Source: Deltaproteobacteria bacterium (lineage in GTDB: Bacteria; Myxococcota_A; Polyangia; Nannocystales; Nannocystaceae). From it: a DNA stretch of 64,000 nucleotides. Location of the stretch: positions 930,001-994,000 of the forward strand of contig JADJEE010000012.1 in assembly GCA_016709225.1 (NCBI GenBank). The letters are read 5' to 3'. Under the pieces are notes generated by a model. It was given only the letters and a program-made list of their open reading frames with translations. It was not told where the DNA came from and did not search any database. The translations under genes were made by a program, and so were the position numbers. Numbering within the stretch: the first letter of the stretch is position 1; each line of letters starts with the position of its first letter. Shown one piece after another: positions 33,319-42,228 of this stretch.

Positions 33319-33840
33319 TCAGCCTCGCGCGACCCGCAGCGCGAGGCTGTCGCTGAAGCAGTCGGGGTCGCAGCGGGCTGGCTCGGTCAGCTCGTAGTGG
33401 GGCTCGAAGCGACGTTCGAGCACCACCGCATCCTCCACCGTGACGCGCACGTCGAGCGTGGTCGGTAGATCGTCGACCCCCGCATCGCCCTCGAACGCGG
33501 TGAGGAAGAAGGTGTACGGGTTGTCCGGGTCGTCGACGATGACCGGCGAGACGTCGAGGTCGCCGGCATCGCAGTGCGCGGTACGGGAGTCCGCGCCGAT
33601 CTCACAGCGAGCGTGCAGCGTCTGCGCGTCGTCGACCACGAATTCGAAGGCCCACACGCCGGGACGCAGCGCACCGCTGGGCTCGCGAATCGTGATCGCG
33701 AGCCGCGAGTTGCAGAGACTCTCGTTGCAGGTCAGGCAGCCCTCGCCGGCAAGCGCGAACGAGCCGGCCACGCCGAGCGCGAAGCCAGCCGCAGCCACCG
33801 GCCGTGCACGCATCCGCATCCACCTCGATCGAGCGCTCAT
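33319..33840 (-). CDS. Secreted small protein of unknown function
   Basis: A 173-residue exported protein (164 if initiated at the second start). The signal segment FALGVAGSFALAGEGC ends in a Cys, so it is probably a lipoprotein. The mature part has about six Cys (CLTCNESLCNSRL, HARCEIG, TAHCDAG, ARCDPDC) and beta-strand character (LAITIREPSGALRPGVWAFE). The translation start is duplicated: GAGGTGGA, five or so bases, then GCGGATG occurs twice, 27 bp apart and in frame, at 33840 and 33813. Either ATG has the same GAGG spacing. A -10-like GCTAGGCT lies 20 bp upstream of the first. Confidence 0.72.
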   Translation of the reverse strand: MSARSRWMRMRARPVAAAGFALGVAGSFALAGEGCLTCNESLCNSRLAITIREPSGALRPGVWAFEFVVDDAQTLHARCEIGADSRTAHCDAGDLDVSPVIVDDPDNPYTFFLTAFEGDAGVDDLPTTLDVRVTVEDAVVLERRFEPHYELTEPARCDPDCFSDSLALRVARG

Positions 33841-33860
33841 CCGCGTCCACCTCGAAGGTC

Positions 33861-33868
33861 AGCCTAGC
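33861..33868 (-). promoter_or_regulatory. Putative -10 element GCTAGGCT
   Basis: GCTAGGCT on the minus strand ends 20 bp before the ATG at 33840. With this gap the message would have a ~13-nt leader holding the first GAGG. Confidence 0.4.
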
Positions 33869-33969
33869 ATGGCGTCGTGAGGCCACCGCGCAGCGACGCG
33901 CCAGCGCCGAGTTCGCCCCGGCGGGCGGGACGACAGCCATCCGGGTGAGCCCGCGGGCGTCGCACGTGG

Positions 33970-35235
33970 CTAGCCGCAGGTGCCTTCGATCATCACCGCC
34001 GCGAAGTCGCGGATCCACAGATCCCCCACCACCGCCGCGTCGAGCTCGCCGGCCTGCCAGGTGACGCCGTCGTCGCTGTACCACGGCGCAGCGCCCGGCG
34101 AGGTGATGCCGGCGTAGACGCCATCGACGAACGCGACCGCACGCAGCTGCGTGCCGATCTCGCCCTTGGTCGTCCACGTGACGCCATCGGAGGAGGTCAT
34201 CAGCTGCGTGCCAGCGGCGGCGATGAAGCCGTCGTCGTCGTGGCCGAGGTCCTGGATCGAGCCGCCGGTCGGCTGGGTGTAGACCTCCCAGGTCAGGCCG
34301 CGATCGGGCGAGCGACAGACGTCACCGGTCGCGACCAACAGGGTGTCGCCGATCATCTCGATGTCGCCGCTGTGCTGGATCGGCGAGGCGCAGTTGCCGT
34401 CGAAGCCGGTGCCCTCGGACCACGTGGCCCCTTCGTCCTCGCTGACCACGACGAAGTTGCCCGTCGGATGCTGGTTGCCGCTCTGGCTCTCGACCGCGGC
34501 GACCAGCAGCGCGCTCTCGGGGAAGCCTCGCAGCTGCCGCAGCTGCTCGGCGCCCGGCGGCAGCGAGACGTCGGTGGTGACCCAGTCGACGCCGTTGGTC
34601 GAGTGCCACACGCGTTGGCTGAAGATCATGAAGGACGACGGCAGGGCCGCGACGCCGCTGGTGTAGATGCCGTAGCCGATCGCGACGCCGTCGTCGACGA
34701 AGCTCTCGCTCGGCAGATCCTCCCAGCTCAGGCCGTCGGTCGCGTGCAGGATGTGACCGCCCTCGGCGCCCCAACCGAAGCCCGCCACGAAGCCGCCCGG
34801 GCCGTACGCGAGCCCGCCGAAGCCGGTCCACTGGGTGTGATCGCCCTGCTCGTCGGAGAACGCGTGGGTGGTCCAGGTGCGCCCGCGGTCGCACGAGCTC
34901 GCGGTCCAACCACCGTCGCCCATCGCGACGAACATCGGCGTGAGCTCGACCGGCGTGCCCGTCGAGCTGCCGTCGTCACTGCCGCTGCCGTCGGTCGCGG
35001 TGGTCGCGGCGGTGGTGGTGGCGGTGCCGGCGGTCCCGGCGGTCGTGGCCGAACCCCCGCTGCTGTCGCTGCTCGTGGCACTGCCCATCGTCGTGTTCGC
35101 GGTCGTGCCGCTGCCATCGCTCGAGTCGCCCGCATCGCCGTCGTCGGGGTCGCTCGCGCAGGCGGCAGCGCCCCCCAGTGCGCAGGCGAGCGTCAGGGAT
35201 CGCGCGTGACGAAGTGATCGGCGCCGTGGCTGCAT
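33970..35235 (-). CDS. Lipoprotein with BNR/Asp-box repeats
   Basis: A 421-residue lipoprotein. The signal TLACALGGAAACAS ends in a lipobox, followed by an Asp/Ser/Thr linker. The domain has repeated Asp-box motifs of the S-x-D-x-G-x-T-W type: STNGVDWVTT, SEDEGATWSEG, SPDRGLTWEVY, TSDGVTWTTKG and YSDDGVTWQAG. This is the sialidase-type or Sortilin/photosystem-stability-like beta-propeller. Such propellers bind sugars or proteins; no sialidase arginine triad was seen, so catalysis is unlikely. The start at 35235 is 88 bp from the divergent methyltransferase start. Confidence 0.82.
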   Translation of the reverse strand: MQPRRRSLRHARSLTLACALGGAAACASDPDDGDAGDSSDGSGTTANTTMGSATSSDSSGGSATTAGTAGTATTTAATTATDGSGSDDGSSTGTPVELTPMFVAMGDGGWTASSCDRGRTWTTHAFSDEQGDHTQWTGFGGLAYGPGGFVAGFGWGAEGGHILHATDGLSWEDLPSESFVDDGVAIGYGIYTSGVAALPSSFMIFSQRVWHSTNGVDWVTTDVSLPPGAEQLRQLRGFPESALLVAAVESQSGNQHPTGNFVVVSEDEGATWSEGTGFDGNCASPIQHSGDIEMIGDTLLVATGDVCRSPDRGLTWEVYTQPTGGSIQDLGHDDDGFIAAAGTQLMTSSDGVTWTTKGEIGTQLRAVAFVDGVYAGITSPGAAPWYSDDGVTWQAGELDAAVVGDLWIRDFAAVMIEGTCG

Positions 35236-35293
35236 CTGCGTCACCAGAGCACCGCGAGCGCGCTGTGGGGTGAAAACTTCTGCGCGCGCCCGT

Positions 35294-35301
35294 GCTAGCG
35301 T
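35294..35301 (+). promoter_or_regulatory. Putative -10 element GCTAGCGT
   Basis: GCTAGCGT ends 22 bp before the ATG at 35324 of the methyltransferase. The gap predicts a short leader of about 15 nt rather than a leaderless message. Confidence 0.35.
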
Positions 35302-35323
35302 CGAGCGGGGCGCGAAGCCGGCC

Positions 35324-35836
35324 ATGGCGACCACCGATCCCAGCCCGCCCGTGGGCGACATCGAGTACGTGCCGACCCCGCCAGCCGTGCTCGACCAGAT
35401 GATCGAGGCCGCCAACCTCCGCGAGCACGACGTGGTCTACGACCTCGGCTGCGGCGACGCGCGGCTGCTCATCGCCGCGGCCGAGCGCCACGACGCGCGC
35501 GGCTGCGGCTTCGATCTCGACCCCGTGCGGGTGCTCGAGTCGCGCGCCAACGTCGACGCCGCGGGGCTCTCGCAGCTCGTCACCATCGAGCAGCGCGACT
35601 TCTTCGACGTCGACCTGCGGCCGGCGACCGTCGTGATGCTGTACCTGTCGCCCGAGCTCAACGTGCGGCTATTGCCGCAGCTGCGCCAGCTGAACCCGGG
35701 TGCGCGCATCATCGCCCACGACTTCGACATCGCCGGCATCGACTTCGAGCAGGTCTGGGTGGTCCGCGCGCCCAACCACCGCGCGCGGCCCAAGATGCGC
35801 GATCACCTGGTGCTCAAGTGGACCGCGCCGATCTGA
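35324..35836 (+). CDS. Class I SAM-dependent methyltransferase
   Basis: A 170-residue cytoplasmic protein. Motif I is VYDLGCGDARLLIAAAER, followed by the acidic end of strand 2 (GCGFDLDPVRV) and IEQRDFF. The N-terminal YVPTPPAVLDQMIEAANL is typical of small methyltransferases related to DOT1-like and protein-lysine methyltransferase families that use the start VPTP(P/E)xVVxxML. The substrate is unknown. The ATG at 35324 was chosen over 35270, which lacks homology before the conserved VPTP. It converges on transketolase, with 7 bp between stop codons. Confidence 0.88.
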   Translation: MATTDPSPPVGDIEYVPTPPAVLDQMIEAANLREHDVVYDLGCGDARLLIAAAERHDARGCGFDLDPVRVLESRANVDAAGLSQLVTIEQRDFFDVDLRPATVVMLYLSPELNVRLLPQLRQLNPGARIIAHDFDIAGIDFEQVWVVRAPNHRARPKMRDHLVLKWTAPI

Positions 35837-35843
35837 CTGAGGC

Positions 35844-37865
35844 TCACGCGAGTGAGCGGTAGCGCTGCACCACCGCGTCGACCGTGAAGCCGAACTCCTT
35901 CGCGAGGTCTTCGGCCGGCGCCGAGGCGCCGAAGTGATCGAGGCCCATGTTGTGCGCCGCCCACTTCTGCCAGCCCAGCGTGACGCCGGCCTCGATCGAC
36001 AGGCGCCGCGTCACCGACGGCGGCAGCACGCGATCGCGGACCGCCTGCGGCTGGCGCTCGAACAGCTCCCAGCACGGCATCGACACCACGCGCACCGCCA
36101 CACCCTGGGCGTGCAGCGCCTTGGCGGCGTCGTAGGCGAGCGCGACCTCGCTGCCGGTCGCGACCAGGATGCCGTGCAGCGCCGACGCATCGACGCCCTC
36201 GGGCTGCCACAACACGTAGGCGCCCTCGTCGATGTCATCGCGGCTCTCGGCGAACACCGGCAGGTTCTGCCGCGTCACGAGGATCGCCGTCGGACCCTCG
36301 CCGACCTTGCGCGACAGCGCGTGCTTCCACGCGCCGATGGTCTCGCGCGCGTCTGCAGGCCGCACGACATCGAGCTGCGGGATCATCCGCAGGCTCATGC
36401 ACTGCTCGACGGGCTGATGGGTGGGCCCGTCCTCACCCAGCCAGAAGCTGTCGTGGCTGAACACGTGCACCACCGGCAGGCCCATCAGCGCCGACAGCCG
36501 CACGGCCCCGCGCATGTAGTCGGAGAAGATGAGAAACGTGGCATCGAACGCCCGCAGGCCGCCGTGCAGGGCGAGGCCGTTGGTGATGCCACCCATGCCG
36601 TGCTCGCGTACACCGAAGTGCAACACGCGGCCGCCGGGGTGCGCCCGGCTCTGGTCCTCGAGGCCGGAGAGGTGCACGCCGTTGCTCTCGGCGAGATCGG
36701 CGGAGCCGCCGACGAAGCCGGCGTCGTTGGCCATGATGGCGCCGAGGATCTTCTGCTGGGCCTTGCGGGTCGCGATCGGCGTGCCGACCGGGAAGCTCGG
36801 CAGCGCCGCGAACACCTCGGCGGGCAGCTCGCCCCGCATCGCCGCCTCGAATGAGGCCGCGAGCTCGGGGTGCGCGCTGCGGTACGCCGCGAAGCGCTGC
36901 TCCCACTGCACCCGCGTCAGCGCCAGCGCATCGCGTCGCGCATCGAGCTCGCGGCGCAGCTCGGGCGGCACGCGGAAGGTCGGCTCGAGCGGCCAGCCCA
37001 TCGCCTGCTTGGCGGCCTCGACCTCGGCCTTGCCCAGCGGTGCGCCGTGGCTGGCGGAGGTGCCGGCCTTGGTCGGCGCGCCCTTGGCGATGGTGGTGCG
37101 ACACGCGATGAGCGAGGGCTTGTCGGTGACCGCCCGCGCGGCCTGCAGCGCAGCCGTGACGGCCTCGCCGTCGTGGCCGTCGACGTGCTGCACGTGCCAG
37201 CCATAGGCCTCGAAGCGCGCGCCGACGTTCTCGCTGAAGCTCAGCTCGGTCGAGCCATCGATCGTGATGTGATTGTCGTCGTAGAGAAACACCAGCTTGC
37301 CCAGGCCCAGGTGCCCCGAGATGCTGGCGGCCTCGCTCGCGACACCCTCCATCAGATCGCCATCGCTACAGATGCCGTAGGTCAAGTGATCGACGATGGT
37401 GTGGCCGTCGCGGTTGAAGCGCTCGGCGAGGATCCGCTCGGCGATCGCGAGGCCGACCGCCGCCGAGATCCCCGAGCCGAGCGGACCGGTGGTGACCTCG
37501 ACGCCGACGGTGTGACCGAACTCGGGGTGGCCGGGCGTGCGCGAGTGCAGCTTGCGGAAGTGCTGCAGCTCGCCCATCGGCAGCTCGTAGCCGGTGAGGT
37601 GCAGCAGCGAGTACAGCAGCATGGAGCCGTGACCGGCACTGAGCACGAAGCGATCGCGGTCGGGCCAGTGCGGCGCGCTGGGGTCGTGCACCAGCACGCG
37701 CAGCCACAACGCCGCCGCCATGTCGGCGGTGCCCATCGGCATGCCGGGGTGACCCGACTTGGCCTGCTCGACGCCGTCCATCGCGAGCGCCTTGATGGTG
37801 TGGACCATCAGGGTGTGCAGTGCGGCATCACAGGGTCGGGCGGGCAAGCTGCTGCGTGGGCTCAT
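35844..37865 (-). CDS. tkt: Transketolase
   Basis: A 673-residue thiamine-diphosphate enzyme of the pentose phosphate and Calvin-type sugar rearrangements, transferring C2 units between ketoses and aldoses. It is full length. The ThDP/Mg motif GDGDLMEGVASEA, preceded by GSGISAAVGLAIAER, and the N-terminal KSGHPGMPMG and FVLSAGHGSMLLYSLLH are present. The pyrimidine domain has FGVREHGMGGITNGLALHGG and ALMGLPVVHVFSHDS, and the C-terminal domain has LLVATGSEVALAYDAAK-type sequence. The ATG at 37865 gives MSPRSSLPARPCD, somewhat longer than many homologues. No Calvin-cycle gene is adjacent, so a pentose phosphate role is likeliest. Confidence 0.97.
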   Translation of the reverse strand: MSPRSSLPARPCDAALHTLMVHTIKALAMDGVEQAKSGHPGMPMGTADMAAALWLRVLVHDPSAPHWPDRDRFVLSAGHGSMLLYSLLHLTGYELPMGELQHFRKLHSRTPGHPEFGHTVGVEVTTGPLGSGISAAVGLAIAERILAERFNRDGHTIVDHLTYGICSDGDLMEGVASEAASISGHLGLGKLVFLYDDNHITIDGSTELSFSENVGARFEAYGWHVQHVDGHDGEAVTAALQAARAVTDKPSLIACRTTIAKGAPTKAGTSASHGAPLGKAEVEAAKQAMGWPLEPTFRVPPELRRELDARRDALALTRVQWEQRFAAYRSAHPELAASFEAAMRGELPAEVFAALPSFPVGTPIATRKAQQKILGAIMANDAGFVGGSADLAESNGVHLSGLEDQSRAHPGGRVLHFGVREHGMGGITNGLALHGGLRAFDATFLIFSDYMRGAVRLSALMGLPVVHVFSHDSFWLGEDGPTHQPVEQCMSLRMIPQLDVVRPADARETIGAWKHALSRKVGEGPTAILVTRQNLPVFAESRDDIDEGAYVLWQPEGVDASALHGILVATGSEVALAYDAAKALHAQGVAVRVVSMPCWELFERQPQAVRDRVLPPSVTRRLSIEAGVTLGWQKWAAHNMGLDHFGASAPAEDLAKEFGFTVDAVVQRYRSLA

Positions 37866-37949
37866 GACGGCCCTGCAGCTATCACGAATCACGACCGTCG
37901 GGCACTGCCGCGATGCGCGACCGCGTGCACCCCACGTCGGTGGCCGCGT

Positions 37950-38360
37950 TCACGGTTCTGGCGTGGTGCTCACGTCGTCCGCGTCGGGCAGCTGGCCGAG
38001 CGCCCGACGCACGGCCGCGACGGTCTCGGCCGCGCGCGCGGGCTTGCGCAGCCACCCGCGCGCGCCTGTCTGCTGTGCGAGCTCTTCGAGCTCCGCGTGG
38101 GGCAGCCCGCTGTGCAGCAGCAGCGGCGCGTCGATGCCATAGGCCGGATCGAGTGCTCGCATCGCACGCACCGCCTGCACGCCGCTCAGACCCGGCATGT
38201 TGACATCGAGCACCACCAACGCGGGACGATGCTTGCGCACCGCGACCGCGAGTCCGAAGCCCGAGGTGTGCACCACCACGCGCATCCCGGCCCGCTCCAG
38301 GACCGCACGGAGCAGGTCGGCGACGAGTTCGTCGTCGTCGACCACGAGGATGGTGTCCAT
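37950..38360 (-). CDS. Single-domain response regulator
   Basis: A 136-residue receiver protein with no output domain. It has the acidic cluster VVDDDE (7-11), phospho-acceptor D52 (VVLDVNMPGLSG), HSG and the conserved Lys (WLRKP). Such stand-alone receivers work as phosphotransfer intermediates or bind targets directly. It lies 1.9 kb from the FIST/hybrid kinase pair, with a lipoprotein in between on the other strand, so it could be a partner of that kinase (inference). An in-frame ATG at 38372 would add MPPI. Confidence 0.87.
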   Translation of the reverse strand: MDTILVVDDDELVADLLRAVLERAGMRVVVHTSGFGLAVAVRKHRPALVVLDVNMPGLSGVQAVRAMRALDPAYGIDAPLLLHSGLPHAELEELAQQTGARGWLRKPARAAETVAAVRRALGQLPDADDVSTTPEP

Positions 38361-38514
38361 GATCGGCGGCATCGACCACGCGCGCGCCGAGCTTGAGGCG
38401 GCCCCGCACCTACCGTCCCGCTGCGGGCCAGGTCGGCGCCATCGCCCGCCCGCCGACGAACACGGATCGGGAACCGGGACGCCGGCGGCGGCACTCGTGC
38501 TCCGAGACCTCCCG

Positions 38515-39168
38515 ATGCCGACGCCGCGCGCCCTTCGCGATTGTGTGCAATCCCGCCGGGTGCTGCAGCTGCGCCGGGTGCTGCAGCTGTGCTGGCTGTG
38601 CGCCGCGCTGGCGTCGGGCGGCTGCGCGCGCGGGAGCGGCAGCCCCGACCTGCCGCGGACGTTCGAGATCCATCGGGTCGAGATCGAACGCGAGGCGGAT
38701 CGCACCGAGTTGCTCGGCTTCGACCTCGACGGGGTCGAGATCTCCCGCTCGGCGTTCGACATCGACGATCTCGCCGGCGCCGCACGCCTCGAGCGCGACG
38801 ACGAGTCCTTCATGGTCACCATCGCGCCGCTGACGGGCGGCATGTCGGTGTCGTACGAGCGCGGACCTTGGCAGCTGACATGGCAGCCCGACGACGGCGA
38901 ACCACTCGACGAGCATGTCACCGAGGCCTGGAACGCGGTCGCACTGGGGTGGCGCGAGGTGCTGGTGTCCGACGATCGCCTGCTGACACCGGTGACCCAC
39001 GCCATCAATGCGCGAATCGTCGACCCGCCGGCGGAGCTCGACGAGCCCGAGTGGGACCGTGCGTGCGCGACCGTGGTGGATTGGCAGTGCGCGCGCGGTC
39101 CGGTGGCGGTGACGCTGACCTGTCGCATGGCCGGCGCGGCGTGGTGCCAGGGGCTCGCCGCGCGCTGA
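38515..39168 (+). CDS. Small lipoprotein, unknown function
   Basis: A 217-residue lipoprotein. A long positively charged leader (RALRDCVQSRRVLQLRRVLQ) precedes LCWLCAALASGGC with a lipobox. The mature part is ordinary mixed alpha/beta (EIHRVEIEREADRTELLGFD, AARLERDDESFMVTIAPL), with two Cys pairs near the end (DRACATVVDWQCARGP, LTCRMAGAAWCQG). No family was recognised. The leader contains a perfect 18-bp duplication encoding RVLQLR/RVLQLC; without it the n-region would have usual length, so the expansion may be recent. Confidence 0.7.
   Translation: MPTPRALRDCVQSRRVLQLRRVLQLCWLCAALASGGCARGSGSPDLPRTFEIHRVEIEREADRTELLGFDLDGVEISRSAFDIDDLAGAARLERDDESFMVTIAPLTGGMSVSYERGPWQLTWQPDDGEPLDEHVTEAWNAVALGWREVLVSDDRLLTPVTHAINARIVDPPAELDEPEWDRACATVVDWQCARGPVAVTLTCRMAGAAWCQGLAAR
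38554..38589 (+). repeat. Perfect 18-bp tandem duplication in a signal peptide
   Basis: Two identical copies of CGCCGGGTGCTGCAGCTG lengthen the positively charged part of the signal peptide of the lipoprotein at 38515. Confidence 0.93.
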
Positions 39169-39255
39169 GCCGTCGCGCGGGCGCGCGCTGCCGCGGCGCG
39201 ATGCTTCTTCGTACCGCGCCGCCTTGGCCACTCAAGGCACGCCCGGCCGGGGTCG

Positions 39256-40428
39256 ATGCTGCCGGCCATGGCCGACGGCACCACGCCCCGCGCGCAGGCA
39301 TTCGAGGTCCGTCGAGGTGCGAGCGCCGCCCCCGAGCCGCGCGCCGCGTTCACCGAGCTGGCCGCGCAGCTCGCCCAGGAGCATCCGGTCTTCACGCTGT
39401 TCTACTGCGCGCCCGAGTACGCCTCCGAGGCGCTCTGCGCGACGCTGGCCGAGCAGTTTCCCGCCGGCCTCGTCGTGGGTTGCACCACCGCCGGTGAGAT
39501 CGGCCCGCTCGGCTACCTCGACGGCTCCATCGCGGGCGTCAGCATCGGCGGTGACCTCCGCGTCGAAGCGGCTCGCATCGACGACCTCGCGAACTTCCGG
39601 GCCGAAGACGCCGCCGCGCTGACGCGGCGTCTCATCACGCAGCTCGAGCAACACGGGACACCCGTCGACGGCAGCAACACCTTCGCGTTCCTCCTCATCG
39701 ACGGCCTCTGCGGCCTCGAAGAGGTGGTGGTGAGCCAGCTGTACCGCAACCTCGGCGACGTGCAGCTGTTCGGCGGCTCGGCCGGCGACGGCACGCGCTT
39801 CGGCGAGACCTGGATCTACCACGACGGCCGCTTCCGACAGAACTGCGCCGTGTTGCTGTTGATGCAGACCTCGCAGCCATTCCGCGTGTTCAAGACCCAG
39901 CACTTCGTGCGGGCCGAGTCGCGCCTGGTCGTGACCGGAGCGGACCCGGCGCGCCGCATCGTCACCGAGATCAACGGCGAGCCTGCGGGCCGCGAGTTCG
40001 CGCGCATCGTCGGGCTCGACGTCGACGATCTCACGCCGCTCATCTTCGCGTGCCACCCCGTGGTGGTCCGCATGGGCGGTGACGAGTACGTGCGCTCGAT
40101 CCAGAAGGTCAACGACGACGGCAGCCTGACCTTCTTCTGCGCGATCGAGGAGGGCGTCGTGCTGACCGTGGCACGGGGCGTCGACCTGGTCGCGGGTCTG
40201 CGCACGCAGCTCGAGGAGCTCGAGTTCGAGCTCGGCAAACCCCAGCTGGTGCTGGGCTGCGACTGCATCCTGCGCCACCTCGAGTGCAAGGAGCGCAACA
40301 TCACCGCCGAGGTCGGGCAGCTGTTCGATGCGCACAACGTGATCGGCTTCGGCACCTACGGCGAGCAGTACAACGCCGTGCACGTGAACCAGACCTTCAC
40401 CGGGGTCGCGATCGGACGCCGGGCGTAG
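39256..40428 (+). CDS. FIST domain sensor protein
   Basis: A 390-residue soluble protein made of FIST_N (~35-225) and FIST_C (~235-375). Marker segments include HPVFTLFYCAPEYASEALCA, VVGCTTAGEIGP, FLLIDGLCGLEEVVVSQLY, FGGSAGDGTRFGETWIYHDG, CAIEEGVVLTVARG, FDAHNVIGFGTYGEQ and NAVHVNQTFTGVAIG. FIST domains bind small ligands, possibly amino acids, and are linked to two-component systems. It is directly followed, 9 bp on, by a hybrid histidine kinase without a sensor of its own, so FIST likely provides the input. A second in-frame ATG at 39268 gives a start (MADGTT) that is equally plausible. Cys residues in CDCILRHLECKER may be functional. Confidence 0.93.
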   Translation: MLPAMADGTTPRAQAFEVRRGASAAPEPRAAFTELAAQLAQEHPVFTLFYCAPEYASEALCATLAEQFPAGLVVGCTTAGEIGPLGYLDGSIAGVSIGGDLRVEAARIDDLANFRAEDAAALTRRLITQLEQHGTPVDGSNTFAFLLIDGLCGLEEVVVSQLYRNLGDVQLFGGSAGDGTRFGETWIYHDGRFRQNCAVLLLMQTSQPFRVFKTQHFVRAESRLVVTGADPARRIVTEINGEPAGREFARIVGLDVDDLTPLIFACHPVVVRMGGDEYVRSIQKVNDDGSLTFFCAIEEGVVLTVARGVDLVAGLRTQLEELEFELGKPQLVLGCDCILRHLECKERNITAEVGQLFDAHNVIGFGTYGEQYNAVHVNQTFTGVAIGRRA

Positions 40429-40437
40429 GAACGACCG

Positions 40438-42228
40438 GTGGGCGACGACGGCGAGCTGGAGCGGCTGCGGACCGAGAACGCGAAGCTGACCAAGATCAAT
40501 CGCGCGCTCATGAGCCGCGTCGAGCGCAGCCTCGATCAGGGCAGCCCCTTCGCGTTGTTCGAGAGCGCGACCTCGCTCGAGAGCGAGGTCCGCCAGCGCA
40601 CGGCGGCGCTGCGCAGCGCCATGCGCGAGCTCAGCACCACCAACGAAGAGCTCCGCGCCGCGACATTCGCCGCCGACGCGGCCAGCCGCGCCAAGTCGGA
40701 GTTCATCGCACGCATCAGCCACGAGCTACGCACACCCATGAACGGCGTGCTCGGCATGACCGAGCTGCTGCTCGAGTCGCAGCTGAGCCCGGCTCAGCGT
40801 CGTTCGGTGCACACCATCGGACGCTCGGCGCAGCTACTGCTGCGCGTGATCGACGACGTCCTCGACTTCACCAAGGCCGAGCAGGGCAAGCTCCGACTCG
40901 AGCAGCGCAGCTTCGAGCTCGCACCCGTGATGGACGACACCCTCGATCTGCTCGCGGAGACGGCGCGACGCCGCGGCATCGAGCTGGTGCGCTCGATCGA
41001 TCCCGAGCTCCCGCGGGCGATGATCGGCGACAGTCTTCGCCTGCGTCAGATGCTCACGAACCTGGTCGGCAACGCGATCAAGTTCACGCCCAAGGGCCAC
41101 GTCGCCGTACGGTTCCGTCAACGCGCGCGCCGAGGCGACGAGATCGAGCTCGAGCTCGAGGTCGAGGACACCGGCATCGGCATCGAGCCCGCTGCCCAGC
41201 GCGCGATCTTCGAGGCGTTCACCCAGGCCGACGGCTCGACCACGCGACGCTACGGCGGCACCGGCCTGGGGCTCGCGATCGTGCGCCAGCTCGCCGAGAT
41301 GATGGACGGCAGCGTCACGGTCCGCAGCGAGCCCGGCGCCGGCTCGACCTTCACCATCGTCATGCGCATGGTCGCGAGCACGCGAGCGCCAGTGGAGGTG
41401 ATCGCGACCGAGCAGGTGCGTCGGGCCGAGCATCGTGGACTGCACGTGCTGGTCGCCGAGGACAACGGCATCAACGTCGAGGTGCTGCAGGGCATGCTCG
41501 AGCGCCTCGGCTGCACCTGCGAGGTCGCCGGGGATGGTCGGGCCGCGGTGCAAGCGGCCGCGAGCGGGCGCTTCGACGCGATCCTCATGGATTGGCAGAT
41601 GCCGGTGCTCGACGGGCTCGCGGCGTCGCGGCAGATCCGCGAGCACGAGCGCGCGCAGGCACTGCCGCCGGCGACCATCATCGCGGTGACCTCGAACGCG
41701 ATGGCGGCCGATCGAGAGCGCTGCCTGGCCGCGGGCATGGATTCATTCCTCAGCAAGCCCCTGACGTTGTCGGCGCTGGCGGCAGCGCTGCCCGGCGGCC
41801 CGCGGCCACGGTGCGAAGCCGTGCGCGAGGAGGGGCCGCTCGAGCTCGGCGCCCTGCTCGACCTCGCACAGCTCGACGACGACGGCGCCATGATCACGCG
41901 CGTGCTGCAGCTCTTCGTCGACGAGTGTCCCCGCGCGCTGGACCGCCTCTGCGAGGCCAGCCGCGGCGAGGACCTCGGCTGCGTCGCCGACGAGGCCCAC
42001 CGCCTGCGCTCGAGCTGCGGCTATGTCGGCGCACGCAAGATGGTCTCGCTGTGCGAGGACCTCGAACGCGCCGGCAGGGGCGGGGCCGCCGATCGCGTGC
42101 CCGCCTTGCTCGACGCGCTCGCCGCTGCGTTCGAGCAGGTTCGCGTGTCGCTCCCGTGCGCGCGCCTCGAGGCGCTGCGCCGCACCTCGGCGACCGCCGC
42201 AACCGGCGCGTCGAACCTGGCCGACTAG
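40438..42228 (+). CDS. Soluble hybrid histidine kinase (HisKA-HATPase-REC-Hpt)
   Basis: A 596-residue kinase that begins at GTG. An N-terminal coiled coil (LERLRTENAKLTKINRALM) precedes HisKA with H95 (ARISHELRTPMNG), HATPase (N212 in NLVGNAIKFTP; DTGIGIEP; GGTGLGLAI), a receiver domain with D385 (AILMDWQMPVLDG) and an Hpt-like domain with H521 (ADEAHRLRSSCGYVG). There is no membrane segment or PAS/GAF domain, consistent with input from the FIST protein just upstream. Phosphate should pass H95 to D385 to H521 and then to a separate regulator such as the receiver at 37950. Its stop codon TAG (42226-42228) is contributed by the left end of a palindromic repeat element, so the native C-terminus may have been altered. 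Confidence 0.94.
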   Translation: MGDDGELERLRTENAKLTKINRALMSRVERSLDQGSPFALFESATSLESEVRQRTAALRSAMRELSTTNEELRAATFAADAASRAKSEFIARISHELRTPMNGVLGMTELLLESQLSPAQRRSVHTIGRSAQLLLRVIDDVLDFTKAEQGKLRLEQRSFELAPVMDDTLDLLAETARRRGIELVRSIDPELPRAMIGDSLRLRQMLTNLVGNAIKFTPKGHVAVRFRQRARRGDEIELELEVEDTGIGIEPAAQRAIFEAFTQADGSTTRRYGGTGLGLAIVRQLAEMMDGSVTVRSEPGAGSTFTIVMRMVASTRAPVEVIATEQVRRAEHRGLHVLVAEDNGINVEVLQGMLERLGCTCEVAGDGRAAVQAAASGRFDAILMDWQMPVLDGLAASRQIREHERAQALPPATIIAVTSNAMAADRERCLAAGMDSFLSKPLTLSALAAALPGGPRPRCEAVREEGPLELGALLDLAQLDDDGAMITRVLQLFVDECPRALDRLCEASRGEDLGCVADEAHRLRSSCGYVGARKMVSLCEDLERAGRGGAADRVPALLDALAAAFEQVRVSLPCARLEALRRTSATAATGASNLAD

